Translations under genes and position numbers: made by a program
Source of the DNA: Chitinophaga alhagiae
GTDB taxonomy: Bacteria; Bacteroidota; Bacteroidia; Chitinophagales; Chitinophagaceae
NCBI RefSeq assembly: GCF_003568665.1
Contig: NZ_QXMH01000003.1
Coordinates: 248,001-312,000, forward strand
DNA: 64,000 nt
Direction: 5' to 3'
In this document: one piece after another, positions 1 through 9,417 of the stretch
How the letters are laid out: each line of letters starts with the position of its first letter
Numbering within the stretch: position 1 is the first letter of the stretch
Notes under the pieces: model-generated
The model's input: the letters and a program-made list of their open reading frames with translations, nothing else
What the model was told of the DNA's origin: nothing
Databases searched by the model: none

Positions 1-33
1 ACAGGCGATCATACGTGGAGTTGCGTTTTTCAT
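1..33 (-). CDS. 5' end of a CDS leaving the window
   Basis: An ATG on the minus strand at 33 opens a frame reading MKNATPRMIAC and continuing past the left edge. Only 11 codons are visible, so the product cannot be named. The start is supported by a perfect TAnnTTTG element at 57-64 and by a palindrome-rich upstream region (71-143) that includes a copy of the putative LacI operator. It follows the SGNH esterase gene in the same direction and is probably another member of the polysaccharide-utilisation locus. Confidence 0.55.
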   Translation of the reverse strand, partial: MKNATPRMIAC

Positions 34-56
34 AAAGTGCGTTTGCTACTATCAGT

Positions 57-64
57 CAAATTTA
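57..64 (-). promoter_or_regulatory. Bacteroidota -7 element
   Basis: Read on the minus strand this is TAAATTTG, a perfect match to the Bacteroidota consensus TAnnTTTG, lying 24 nt before the ATG at 33. No TTG is seen at the usual distance of about 20 nt upstream; the palindromes occupying that stretch may substitute through an activator or overlap a weak -33 element. Confidence 0.4.
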
Positions 65-84
65 ATGCGGCACAGCACGCGCTG

Positions 85-101
85 TGATACACTTTGTATC
101 A
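85..101. promoter_or_regulatory. 17-bp perfect palindrome
   Basis: TGATACA, CTT, TGTATCA forms a 7-3-7 perfect inverted repeat. It abuts a second inverted repeat, CACAGC-ACGC-GCTGTG, at 71-86, and lies between the -7 element (57-64) and the double LacI-type site (111-143). The position over the expected -33 region suggests an operator for a second, unidentified regulator of the gene that leaves the window. Confidence 0.4.
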
Positions 102-110
102 AAATCATGC

Positions 111-143
111 TGGGAACATTCCCAATTCATGGGAGCATTCCCA
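111..143. promoter_or_regulatory. Putative LacI-family double operator, distal copy
   Basis: TGGGAACATTCCC, a 7-nt spacer AATTCAT, then GGGAGCATTCCCA. Each half is itself near-palindromic (GGGAA-TTCCC type). The arrangement 13-7-13 matches the site at 15255-15287 in front of the lacI gene, and the first 13 bases are identical. It lies 78 nt upstream of the ATG at 33, so the neighbouring LacI-family protein probably controls transcription of the gene leaving the window separately from the susC promoter. Confidence 0.6.
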
Positions 144-151
144 AACAATTC

Positions 152-1651
152 TCACTCCTTCCCGTTTAACACCGGCGTTCCTTTTACCAGGATGCGGCCC
201 AGGTGCAACACGCCCTGGCTGTACTTTTCAGGGTGCTGCCGGATATCTTCCTGCTGCTTTGGCCCTAATATGGCGGCTTTATCCGCCCGCTGGGACGAGA
301 GCCGGATGCTGACCGTGTACCTGCCTTCCGGCAACGTAAAGAACTGGTGCTGCCCGCGGTACCGGTTGTTGCAATAACTGTTGAAACGGTTAACGGGGAG
401 GCTGTCTCCCTCCACCAGCCGGTACACCTGTGTACCCGGTACCAGCGGCGGTTGTACCTGCATGGTTTTGCCGTTCACCGTAATAGTGATCTGCCCCGCT
501 TCCGGGCCGCCTACGTCAAAAATGCCGAAGCCGCTGCCGGTAAAACGAAAGGTGCAGGCCGCACCGGGTGTAACGGCTTTTTCTATGACCGGGAACCAGG
601 GCGCAAATTGCGGCAGCGTAACCTGCTCCCAGCGCCCGCTGAAGGTGGCAATGCTGCGCGGGGCGTACATGCCGGCCGCTTCCCAGTTATCCGGGAATAA
701 AGGCGGCGGCAAAGTCTCTTTTTCGCCGCCAGCCGGTTGAGACAAGCGGGCCTTTGCAGGTTTCCCGCTGCCAGCTGCCACCGCAGGCGGCGTACCATGT
801 TCTGCCTGCTTGCGGTTATCGACCGTTGCAGGAGGCCGCGTACCTTGCTCTGCCCGCTTCCGCATCTTCTCCAGCCCCCTGGCAATTGCCGCTGCGTATA
901 CATTCCCCCCGGCCGTTAGAGGATGAACACCGTCTGTGGAAAAGAGGAGGTGGCCGGTGGTATCTCCCGCAGCGCCTTTCCACAACAGGCGGCCCTGCTG
1001 CTCCAGCATGGCCGCTTCCATACCAAGATGAATGGACGGCACACCGTAGTGCGCGGCCACCTTCTCCAGCCCTTGTATATTTTCCGGCACCTGGCCGGCC
1101 GCGTATATTTTTGTTTGCGGCCCTGTTATGGTGTAGATCAGGCAAACGTCCGCGCCGCTCTTTTTCACCTGCCGTACAATGCCTTCCATACCCGGCGCAT
1201 ACGCCCCGTTCACCGCAAACTCCACAAACACCAGGTCTGGCCCGTGCTGCAGCAATTGCTCCCGCACGCGGCTGGCGCCCAGGTCTGTACCCGTGCCGGA
1301 CACACCGGCATTCAATGCCCTGATGTTGACGGCAGGGAACATAGCCTGCAGGTAGCGCAAGGTTTGCGGGCGGTAACCGGCATTGCCCTGGGTGATGCTG
1401 CCGCCGATGAAGCCCACCAGCAACGGCTCTTCTGCCGCCGCCTTTTTAAAGAAAGCGGGCAGGCCGTTGCGCGGCGTACATTCCCGCGCGTTATAAAAAG
1501 TACCGGGCGTTACCAGCGGCGTGCCCGCGGCAGGCTCAAAATACAGCGGTGAAGCGCCGGCCTGGGAAGCGGCTATCAGGTCTTGCTGCGCCGCCGCCGG
1601 CCCTGCCGCCATCATTACTACCAGGCTGCTCATGATCCATTTATTGCTCAT
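152..1651 (-). CDS. Exported two-domain SGNH/GDSL hydrolase
   Basis: A 499-residue protein with an N-terminal signal peptide ending near AAAQQ (about residue 22). The first half is an SGNH hydrolase domain: the block I serine is in GGSITQG (S85), block II is NAGVSGTG (114-121), a block III asparagine is in FAVNG (148), and the Asp/His pair is in TDGVHP (D240, H243). Family members are esterases, often deacetylating plant or host glycans. After a low-complexity linker (about 265-310) comes a beta-rich C-terminal domain with a single conserved-looking NGK-type strand pattern. Its start overlaps the stop of the upstream gene by 4 bp (ATGA), so it is co-translated within the utilisation operon. 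The substrate is not evident; an O-acetyl esterase role is inferred from context. Confidence 0.8.
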   Translation of the reverse strand: MSNKWIMSSLVVMMAAGPAAAQQDLIAASQAGASPLYFEPAAGTPLVTPGTFYNARECTPRNGLPAFFKKAAAEEPLLVGFIGGSITQGNAGYRPQTLRYLQAMFPAVNIRALNAGVSGTGTDLGASRVREQLLQHGPDLVFVEFAVNGAYAPGMEGIVRQVKKSGADVCLIYTITGPQTKIYAAGQVPENIQGLEKVAAHYGVPSIHLGMEAAMLEQQGRLLWKGAAGDTTGHLLFSTDGVHPLTAGGNVYAAAIARGLEKMRKRAEQGTRPPATVDNRKQAEHGTPPAVAAGSGKPAKARLSQPAGGEKETLPPPLFPDNWEAAGMYAPRSIATFSGRWEQVTLPQFAPWFPVIEKAVTPGAACTFRFTGSGFGIFDVGGPEAGQITITVNGKTMQVQPPLVPGTQVYRLVEGDSLPVNRFNSYCNNRYRGQHQFFTLPEGRYTVSIRLSSQRADKAAILGPKQQEDIRQHPEKYSQGVLHLGRILVKGTPVLNGKE

Positions 1652-4600
1652 AAAATCATGTTTCTTTCAAATGTGCGGCCATCCCTTGTTCTGACCACCA
1701 CTTTCACGCTGGCTTCCTCCCGGAAGGACAGCGGGTGAAAAGACCATTCAAAAGGATAGGCCGTTAGCGTTTCTTCTTTATGGTTCATTGTTACGGTCAC
1801 CGTGGTACCCTGGGACAAAGTGGATTCCAGGTACCCGTACACCGCGTCCCAGCCAAACGGCGAGCGGATGCGGAACAGGGTACACTTGCCAATGCCCGGG
1901 CCAAAGTCTACCTCCTGCATGCCGTTTTTAAGCGGGGGGATTTTTGCAGCGGCGCGTTTGCCCGTTAGCGGGAAAGACAGGGCGGTGAAACCCTTTGCCC
2001 CCACCTTTACGGCAATGGTACGGCCGCTCATGGCGGCTGCCACAGGCGCCGGCACCGCGGTTGTGCTGCCGCTCGCCGGAGCGCCCGCGTTGTTTCCTTC
2101 TGAAGCAGCTCCCGCATTATTATACAGCAACCCGGCCGCATTATCTTTCACCGGCACTTCCGCTCCCAGCGTAACCTGGCAATCAACAGGCGTATTCTCT
2201 TCTCCCGCCAGCAATACCCAGAAGCGTTTATCAGACATGCCCGTGATGTAGTTGACACCCGGGGTATTGATGCTGACAAGGCCCCGTTTCAGCCAGAGGC
2301 CAACACCTTCATCGTCCATCACCTTTCCCTTGCCCGCACCGAAAACGCGGTTGTTGAACCATACAAAACCATCCTGCTTCACGTAGGGAAAATTCACCTT
2401 GCCGCCGCTCCGCTGCATCACCTCCGTTACCAGGTAATCCATGGTAAAAGCAAGGTGCGGCGGTATGTGATGATAGTAGATAGAACTAACGTCAGGGCCT
2501 TTGTACGGGAAATCCCGCTGCATGGTGATGTCTGTAAAACCGGTGGCGTAATACCCGGGATAGTTCGTAAACCGGCCTATCACCGCGTTGCGGGCATAGG
2601 TCTCGAATATCTTTCGCGGCTGGTGCGCATACAGCCGCAGCAGGTGCGGCGCCCAGTTGCTCATGAACACATGGCGCGCCAGCTTGCCCGGGTCAAAGAA
2701 CGTGAAAGGCTGCTCAAAGCCCAACCCCACGGGAGATACCAGCCATTCCGGCACTTGCTTTTCCTGCGCATCGCCGGGGCGGCGGGGAAAACCGAGGCGG
2801 TATTTCTCTCCGCCTTTCCACCAGAGCGTGGTGTTGCCTTCGTAGTGACCGCCGGGGTGAATGGTTTGCAGGGTATCTTTCACGGCGGGGTAGCTGCGCA
2901 CACCGGCCAGCGTATGAAAGGCGGCGGCCTGCGCGGCATCCAGGTATTGTTGGTGGCCGGTGGCATCGTAAAGATCTGTCAGGTCCCACCAGTAAGCGTA
3001 AAACGAAGTATTGTAAAAAGGCTGCTTGCTGAGCGGCGCGGTTTTGGTACCGTATACCTCCTGCTGCATGAACGCATCCGCATGCCTGGCAGCGGCATCC
3101 AGCCAGGCGCGTTGCCCGGTGAGGCGGTAGGCGGCCAGCTCCTGCGTCCATGCGGGAATGGCTACGGAGTATCCTTTTGCATCGCGCACGTTGTTACCCG
3201 GCAACGCAATTTTCTTCAGCCAGGGATTGGCCTCTCCCAGCAGGCGGTGCAGGCCTTCAAAATAAGCGGTGGTGAATTGTGAACCGTACGGGCTGAGAGT
3301 GCCCGCTTTTTTGCTCATGCCCCGCTGCGCCCAACGAAAGCCGCTGCGGGAAAGGGTGTATTCAATGGCCGGCAGGGCGCGGCTAATGTAAAACGCTTCG
3401 TCACGCGCCAGCATGGCCGTGGCAATAACGGCCAGGGGCGCGGACTGTACCACGGTAGGCGCTGCTTTGGGATCTCCTTCAATATCATAATACCCTTTCA
3501 GCAGGGGCGCCCAGCCCGCCGCCTCATCGTTGCGCAGCAGGTCTGTAATGTTGAACATGGTTTCCGTTAACGAAAGCTGCTGCCGGCGGTAATCCCTAAC
3601 GGCATAGATGCTGTCTGAAATATATTCCAGCGCATCGTTCCAGCCGGAAGGCAACGCCCCTATCATAAAGCTGCGCCGCAGCGTCTGGCCTGCTTTTAAC
3701 TGCGCGTCTTTCAAACCGGGCACGGGCGAAAAAGCCACGGGCTGCACCTGGTTCTTTTCGTTCTTAATGCCGAAGCCCATCACGGAAGTGGAAGACATGG
3801 CCCAATCTAGCGGGAAACCGTCCTGCGCGCCGGTAATGAACGTTGTAATGCCGCTCTCTTTCAGCTCCACCATGGCCAGCGGCTGCGGCATCATGGCGGA
3901 GGGCAATATCAGCGGCTGCTCCGGCATGCGCTGGTACTGGAACATGGGTGGCAGCTGCACGTTAGACACCCGGTTGGATGCCATGCCCTGGAAGGCCAGT
4001 ACGGCCAGGCTGTAAAAAGCATTTTGCGGGGCCTTGTATTGCAGGTTGAGCCGGAAGTGGCGCTGCCCCGGCAGCAGTTCCCAGCGGCCGGTAATGGTAT
4101 CTCCCTGTTCCGAGCGGTACACTACGTGCAAATGCTGCTTGTCCGTTGCCGTAGCGGCTACGGGCACAAACGCGGTCAGCTGCCCGGCAAGGAAAGGATT
4201 GCGCAGGTTGTCAGGCTCCATGATGGTATAGGTTTTCCCCCTGCATGTAAAAGTACTGAAGCCGCGCGAGCCATTCCAGCCGGGAAAGAAACCACCGAAC
4301 GTGATCTGCGGGTCTTCGCCGCTCAGCAACAATATCCTGTTCTCTTCCATGCCGCCGCCGAGGTATTCCCATTTTCCCTGCCGGCGTACGGCGGTGCGGG
4401 CCATCAGGCGCTCTCCCCGCAGCAGCTCCAGCCTGATATGCTCGTTTTCCAGCGCGGCCACCGGTTGGGCGCCCGCGCTGATGCCAGCTATCACGGTAGC
4501 CGGCTGCTGTGCCGGCACGGGTTGAACGGCTACATGGGCCGTTTTGTATAACAGCGGGTCTGCCTTGGCGGGGTCTATGTTCTCTGACGTGAGGAACAGC

Positions 4601-5040
4601 GCGTCTACCCGCGCATAGTTACCGCGGGAGTCATGCAGCTGTATCACATTGTCCCCGCTGTTCAGCTTTACGGTACCGGCCTGTTCCCAATGGTAACCGT
4701 CCTTTCCGTGCGCGCCTGATTCCCGCTGCAGCGGCACATCGTTCACCAATACACGGAAAAGTCTTGTGCCGGGGCGGTTGTCCGGGTAATCAACGGTACG
4801 CGTCCAGACGGTATATTCACCGGGTGTTTTGATATCGATCACGGTAAGGGCATCGGCCGCCTTCACTTTGCCAGACAGCACACGCAATATCTGGTGGCCG
4901 GAAACATTGGCGCCCGGCGGCTTTTCTGCTATCCACCCGCCGCGGATGCGGAAATCTTCCGCTTCAATAAAATAAGATTGCTGGGCCTGCGCAGGCAGCC
5001 AGCCCGCACATAACACCCAACCTATCAGCAGCGCTCTCAT
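1648..5040 (-). CDS. Large exported protein, probable glycan-active enzyme of unrecognised family
   Basis: A 1130-residue protein with a signal peptide (MRALLIG to AQAQQ). Residues about 24-155 (YFIEAEDF, GGW, later DALFLTSE) look like a CBM-type jelly roll, as found on carbohydrate enzymes. A beta-rich segment follows, then a long helical region (about 480-870) with repeated aromatic and acidic motifs typical of an alpha/alpha-toroid, as in several glycoside hydrolase and polysaccharide lyase families. The C-terminal part shares the motif SGGKVNFP and a following tryptophan/asparagine region with the next upstream gene product, so the two are paralogues. It overlaps the esterase gene by 4 bp and lies 3 nt after its paralogue. 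I cannot assign a CAZy family; enzyme activity is inferred from fold and context. Confidence 0.65.
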   Translation of the reverse strand: MRALLIGWVLCAGWLPAQAQQSYFIEAEDFRIRGGWIAEKPPGANVSGHQILRVLSGKVKAADALTVIDIKTPGEYTVWTRTVDYPDNRPGTRLFRVLVNDVPLQRESGAHGKDGYHWEQAGTVKLNSGDNVIQLHDSRGNYARVDALFLTSENIDPAKADPLLYKTAHVAVQPVPAQQPATVIAGISAGAQPVAALENEHIRLELLRGERLMARTAVRRQGKWEYLGGGMEENRILLLSGEDPQITFGGFFPGWNGSRGFSTFTCRGKTYTIMEPDNLRNPFLAGQLTAFVPVAATATDKQHLHVVYRSEQGDTITGRWELLPGQRHFRLNLQYKAPQNAFYSLAVLAFQGMASNRVSNVQLPPMFQYQRMPEQPLILPSAMMPQPLAMVELKESGITTFITGAQDGFPLDWAMSSTSVMGFGIKNEKNQVQPVAFSPVPGLKDAQLKAGQTLRRSFMIGALPSGWNDALEYISDSIYAVRDYRRQQLSLTETMFNITDLLRNDEAAGWAPLLKGYYDIEGDPKAAPTVVQSAPLAVIATAMLARDEAFYISRALPAIEYTLSRSGFRWAQRGMSKKAGTLSPYGSQFTTAYFEGLHRLLGEANPWLKKIALPGNNVRDAKGYSVAIPAWTQELAAYRLTGQRAWLDAAARHADAFMQQEVYGTKTAPLSKQPFYNTSFYAYWWDLTDLYDATGHQQYLDAAQAAAFHTLAGVRSYPAVKDTLQTIHPGGHYEGNTTLWWKGGEKYRLGFPRRPGDAQEKQVPEWLVSPVGLGFEQPFTFFDPGKLARHVFMSNWAPHLLRLYAHQPRKIFETYARNAVIGRFTNYPGYYATGFTDITMQRDFPYKGPDVSSIYYHHIPPHLAFTMDYLVTEVMQRSGGKVNFPYVKQDGFVWFNNRVFGAGKGKVMDDEGVGLWLKRGLVSINTPGVNYITGMSDKRFWVLLAGEENTPVDCQVTLGAEVPVKDNAAGLLYNNAGAASEGNNAGAPASGSTTAVPAPVAAAMSGRTIAVKVGAKGFTALSFPLTGKRAAAKIPPLKNGMQEVDFGPGIGKCTLFRIRSPFGWDAVYGYLESTLSQGTTVTVTMNHKEETLTAYPFEWSFHPLSFREEASVKVVVRTRDGRTFERNMIL

Positions 5041-5043
5041 ACG

Positions 5044-7593
5044 TTAACGGTAGTTTATATCGATGACCTGTATGCCGTAGGGCGGTATCTCCACAGAAAA
5101 GGCCGCAGCTGCCTGCACCGGCGTTACCGGTACAGCGGCGTAATTGGCCTGTATGGTAGTACGCAGCGGGGCGTCATCGTTGTTCAGGAGGATGAAGAAC
5201 AGTTTCTTTTTTTCGCGGTTAATGGCGCAATAATAGTCCAGGTACGGGCTGGTGGTATTGATCAGCCCCTGCCGCAGCAGCAATTGCGCGGGCGTTCCGT
5301 TCACCATGCCGGGCGCAAAGCCGTACGACTGGTGAGGCCCTACCTTCGGCGTTATAAACCCCCGGGGAAATTTCACCTTTCCGCCGGAGCGCAGCTCCGC
5401 TTCGGCCAGCAGGTAATCCGTGATCCAGCCTATTTGCCACCAGGCATGATGCGGATATGGGCCTGCGCCTTTATTCATCACGTCCCAGTAGTAGGAGGCT
5501 ACGCCGGTGGCGGGGTCTACAAAAGCATCGCGCCCCAATGCGGCCGCACGCGCCATGTTCAGGAACAGGGAATCTTTGGTGAGCGCAAACATACGCACGA
5601 ACATACCGGCGTGGCTGGCCAACAATATGGGGCCGCGGTAGTTGGCGCTGCCAAAGGTACCGCCGTGCTCAAAACTCAAACCGGCCTGGCTGATCTCCCA
5701 GTCTTTCCTTTCCACCCCGTTCACTCTTTTCTCCGTATTGGAAGGGATGGGATGCGTGTACACGGAAGTGGTGTACAACTGCGCCGCCTTTACCGCCGCG
5801 GTGCGGTAACGCTGCTCCCCGGTTATCTCATACAGTTCCAGCAATGCCTGCACGCTTTGACCCGTGGCAAAGTCTGGCACAAAACGCGTATCTCCGCAAA
5901 CGCCCAGGAAACGGCCTTTGTTCACCGCGTTGCGGATGTACCAGTCCGCCCCTTTTCTGGCGGCGGCCAGGTACTGCGGGCGCTTTAATATTTTATACGC
6001 TATCAGCAGCCCGTAAAAAGTGGGCCGCAGGTCTTCCACCTCCGTGAACATGGGCGCCCTGGTAGCGTGGTCATACGCCACCTGCCATTGGCCTTCCTTC
6101 CCCATCCAGGCCAGCAGGCGGTCTGCCGCGTGGGCCAGCACCCGCTTCATGGCGGTATCCCCGGGGTTGAAGAGCAATATATTGCCCGCGTCCATCAGCA
6201 TGTAATAGGTGGTGGCAACAGGCTCTACGTAGGGGCCCCACTCTTCGGTGAAGCGTTTGCTTTTGGAAAGGTAGTATTGCCCCGCCGCCGCGCCGTTGAA
6301 AAACCCGGGCGCGGTTACCTGCTGCTGCAATTTGAAATTGCGGGCATACGGCAGACGGGTCTGCTGCAGCACATCGTCATTCATGATACCGGCCAGCATC
6401 CACATGGCGCCGTAGTCGGAATTTTTCATGGCATCTTTCTCGGAGCCGTACACGCCGCCCAGGTAGGCCTGCGCTCCTATCTTCATGCCGTTAAAATCTT
6501 CCGTGCGCCACAGGGAGGTAGCATCGCTGATCACATAGCGGTGCATGGCCAGGATGCGGTCTGTCAGCGAACGTTGCGTGCTTTTCAGCCGCAGGAAATC
6601 CGGGAAGCGGTAAATGTCGTTAATAGTGTGCTGGTACACGGTGTACCAGTCCGCGGCCTGCAGGGTATAACGGAAAGAGAACGTGATGGTTTCCCCTTGC
6701 TTCAGCGCAGAGCCTTGCTGCCCCAGTACGGGGCGGTAGAGGGTGGGCGTCAGCGCTCCCTTGCGGTTCATCAGGGAAAGGCCCAGCTTCCACACGGTTT
6801 GCGTTTTTACACTGTCCGCCCACGGGTCTCGCGCCGTGCCGGGTTGCGGTATCACTGCCAGGGTTACCCGGTTTTTGCCCTGGATGAAAGGAGACAGTGT
6901 AGACGCCGCCCTGTCTCTCACCAGGATGGGCTTGTCAGGAATGCCCTGCATGTACACGGCCGCCTTGATAAAATCTTTTTCTATGGCATTGCTCTGGAAA
7001 TAACCGGGAATGCCGGCCCAGGCAAAGCCGTTGCTGGCAAAGGTAGCCAGCGTGGGCGTGGCCATGGAAAAATATCCGGCCGCCTTTGCTTTCAGTTTAA
7101 CCGTTACCGTTACATCAGCCGGGTAAGCGGGGTCTATGGCCCAGGTAGCGGTTACGGCCGCCCGGCTGTTTTCAGCGGAGAACACCTGCGCCCCGCCCTG
7201 CCCGCCGGTGGCGGCAGCGGGGTAAAAGTGCAGCGCCTCCCCGGCGGTGTTCAGCTGCACGGGGCTGGTCAGTTCTTTCCAAAGCGGTATAATGTAATGG
7301 TAGATATTTTCAGGGAAATTGATCTTTTCGCCTTTTGCATTGTACACCGGCGCAGGACCCTGCGGCGGCGGGGTGGCGGAATACAGCAGGGTATACTCCC
7401 CGCTGGGGTTTGCCTGGCTGGCCCAGCCGGCGCCCTGTTTTACAGCTAATTTCTTCAGCTCGTAGCCCCTGGCCGTTCTCTCCCATTGCAGCCGCAGGGC
7501 ACTGCTTTCCAGCGCAACGCGTTGTTGCGCGGCCGCGGTGAGGTGCAGCAAGCTGCAGAAGAGTATGGGAATAATATATGTTTTCAGTTGCAT
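5044..7593 (-). CDS. Exported alpha/alpha-toroid-like protein, paralogue of its neighbour
   Basis: An 849-residue protein. I chose the ATG at 7593 because it opens a clear signal peptide (MQLKTYIIPILF to TAAAQQ); an in-frame start 33 nt upstream would add charged residues before it. An N-terminal beta-sandwich-like region (about 25-330) precedes a helical repeat region (about 340-740) and a C-terminal beta domain. SGGKVKFPRGF near residue 750 matches SGGKVNFP of the downstream protein, and both then have a segment ending in a LINTTSP or SINTPGV type motif, showing common ancestry. It lacks the CBM-like N-terminus of its paralogue. Only 3 nt separate the two genes. It is probably a periplasmic or surface glycan-degrading enzyme, but no family was recognised. 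Confidence 0.65.
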   Translation of the reverse strand: MQLKTYIIPILFCSLLHLTAAAQQRVALESSALRLQWERTARGYELKKLAVKQGAGWASQANPSGEYTLLYSATPPPQGPAPVYNAKGEKINFPENIYHYIIPLWKELTSPVQLNTAGEALHFYPAAATGGQGGAQVFSAENSRAAVTATWAIDPAYPADVTVTVKLKAKAAGYFSMATPTLATFASNGFAWAGIPGYFQSNAIEKDFIKAAVYMQGIPDKPILVRDRAASTLSPFIQGKNRVTLAVIPQPGTARDPWADSVKTQTVWKLGLSLMNRKGALTPTLYRPVLGQQGSALKQGETITFSFRYTLQAADWYTVYQHTINDIYRFPDFLRLKSTQRSLTDRILAMHRYVISDATSLWRTEDFNGMKIGAQAYLGGVYGSEKDAMKNSDYGAMWMLAGIMNDDVLQQTRLPYARNFKLQQQVTAPGFFNGAAAGQYYLSKSKRFTEEWGPYVEPVATTYYMLMDAGNILLFNPGDTAMKRVLAHAADRLLAWMGKEGQWQVAYDHATRAPMFTEVEDLRPTFYGLLIAYKILKRPQYLAAARKGADWYIRNAVNKGRFLGVCGDTRFVPDFATGQSVQALLELYEITGEQRYRTAAVKAAQLYTTSVYTHPIPSNTEKRVNGVERKDWEISQAGLSFEHGGTFGSANYRGPILLASHAGMFVRMFALTKDSLFLNMARAAALGRDAFVDPATGVASYYWDVMNKGAGPYPHHAWWQIGWITDYLLAEAELRSGGKVKFPRGFITPKVGPHQSYGFAPGMVNGTPAQLLLRQGLINTTSPYLDYYCAINREKKKLFFILLNNDDAPLRTTIQANYAAVPVTPVQAAAAFSVEIPPYGIQVIDINYR

Positions 7594-7715
7594 CGTTTCG
7601 TTTTTATGGCCGCATTCCGCCGGCATGTTCCATGGTCATGCCTGTTGCTGCTTTTGCTAACAGCAGCCGCGCGGAAAGCAATGTCACTCACGGCTTCATT
7701 TGCCAGCGGTACGGT

Positions 7716-9407
7716 CTACCCATGCAGCCCCATTCCTTTCCTGGCCGCCCGTAAAGGTATCAGCGCCAGCAAAAGAATGGCGGTGGCAATGCCCGCTACC
7801 AGCGGGGCGCTGCCGGCGGCAAAGAAACAGAGCACGTACAGCAGCACCGCAATAAAGGCCAGTGAAAAAGCGATCACCTTCAGCCCGAACACGTTCTGCT
7901 GTTGTATGGCCAGCGCTTCTTCCGGGTCTGGCGCCTGCCGCATGATCTTCCGCTCCGCCTTTACCTGTTGCAGTTGCAGATACTCCTCACTTACCTTGTT
8001 AGTCATACGGGCATACACCTCGTACGCCAGCAGCAGCAGGAAAGGCAGGCCCACGCCTACCAGCATTTCATCCGCGCGGTTTAAGCGGATGCCGGAGGTA
8101 AAGGGCAGTATGATCTTGAACAGCAGGTTGGCGCCGAGGCTGAGAATGGTGATATACAGGGTGGCACGCCCGTTGAGCCGTTTGGAAAACAGCGCCCAGA
8201 TGGGCGGCGCCAGCAACGGCCCGCCGGTAATGGCGCCAATGCTCAGGGTGAACTCCACAATACCGCCGATGTACGGCACTATGAGGGCAATGCCTATCAT
8301 GCCAAGACCTATCACCCAGGAAGACAGGCGGGCCACCAGCATCAGCTTTTTGTCTGACGCGGCGGGGTTGATGCGGCCTTTGTAAATATCATTGGTGAAC
8401 ACGGCAGACACTACGTTCAGGGCCGTGTTGGCGGAAGCGGACGTGGAAAAGTACATACCGGTGAGGATCAGCCCCATCAACCCGGCCGGCAGCACATGCT
8501 TGCACACCATGAGATAGGCGTTCTCCGCGTCAAGCCCCTGCAGGGAAGGGTTGATGAGCTTGTAGAGCATGGGCGGCAGCATCCACAGCACGGGGCTGAT
8601 AATATACAATCCCGCAAAAAGGTACGCTACCCTGGAGGCTGACTTAGGTTTGTCCACACTGGTGTACCGCTGTACGAACGTCCAGTTGCCGCCAATGTAA
8701 AACACGTGGTACAGGGCAAAAGCAAGAATGAAGCCCCAGGTATATTCACCGTTCACCACGCTGAAAAAACCTTCCGGCGAAAAATGCAGGAACTGCTGCA
8801 CCCCGCCCGCCGCGTCAAAGGCCAGCGGGATAATGATCAGCACGGCAGCGGTCAGTATCACAAACTGCAGAATATCTGTTACCATTACGGCCCAGAGGCC
8901 GCCCACCGCGGTATAGGCTATCATGAAAAGGCCCAGCACCACCGTACTCGGCATCAACGGAAAGCCCAGCGATGAGCTGACCAGCCGTGCCACGGAATAC
9001 AGCACAGAGCCTTTGATCAGCAGGGATACCAGCATGAAAATATAAATGTAGGATTGCTGCACGCCGGCCCCCAGCCGCTCCCGGATAAACTCCGCCGCGG
9101 TGAGGTTGCCGGTGGCCTTCCATTTGGGGGCAATGTAGAGGCCCGTTACCAGACCGCCGATACACATCGTCCACTGAATGGTAACGGCCACCCAGCCATA
9201 TTTATAGGCAATGGAGCCCCAGGCCACAAAAGTACCGGCAGAAAAGAAGCTCATAAAAAGAGACAACCCGCCAATGAACCAGGGCACCGCCTCTCCCGCC
9301 GCAAAAAAAGACTTCAGGTTCCTTCCCGTTCTGGAGAACGAAAAGCCCACCAGCATGATAAATACAGAAAATACAACTATTACCGACGTGTCAATCGCTA
9401 CATTCAT
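7716..9407 (-). CDS. Sodium:solute symporter (SSS family)
   Basis: A 563-residue integral membrane protein with about 13-14 hydrophobic helices and no signal peptide. The N-terminal GGLSLFMSFFSAGTFVAWG and the helix containing AYTAVGGLWAVMVTDILQF are typical of the SSS family (sialic acid, sugar and carboxylate symporters). TM3 region WKATGNLTAAEFIRERLG also fits. A hydrophilic stretch of about 30 residues (near 475-505) separates the last helices. It should bring the mono- or oligosaccharide released by the locus across the inner membrane with sodium. It lies 10 nt downstream of the DUF5017-like gene, and 122 nt precede the next gene, so it is in the same operon. The substrate cannot be read from sequence. 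Confidence 0.85.
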   Translation of the reverse strand: MNVAIDTSVIVVFSVFIMLVGFSFSRTGRNLKSFFAAGEAVPWFIGGLSLFMSFFSAGTFVAWGSIAYKYGWVAVTIQWTMCIGGLVTGLYIAPKWKATGNLTAAEFIRERLGAGVQQSYIYIFMLVSLLIKGSVLYSVARLVSSSLGFPLMPSTVVLGLFMIAYTAVGGLWAVMVTDILQFVILTAAVLIIIPLAFDAAGGVQQFLHFSPEGFFSVVNGEYTWGFILAFALYHVFYIGGNWTFVQRYTSVDKPKSASRVAYLFAGLYIISPVLWMLPPMLYKLINPSLQGLDAENAYLMVCKHVLPAGLMGLILTGMYFSTSASANTALNVVSAVFTNDIYKGRINPAASDKKLMLVARLSSWVIGLGMIGIALIVPYIGGIVEFTLSIGAITGGPLLAPPIWALFSKRLNGRATLYITILSLGANLLFKIILPFTSGIRLNRADEMLVGVGLPFLLLLAYEVYARMTNKVSEEYLQLQQVKAERKIMRQAPDPEEALAIQQQNVFGLKVIAFSLAFIAVLLYVLCFFAAGSAPLVAGIATAILLLALIPLRAARKGMGLHG

Positions 9408-9417
9408 GTTCTTCTTC

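Noticed and set aside
6067..7449. 460-codon plus-strand frame
   Set aside because: Antisense to the 849-residue exported protein and without any domain-like pattern.
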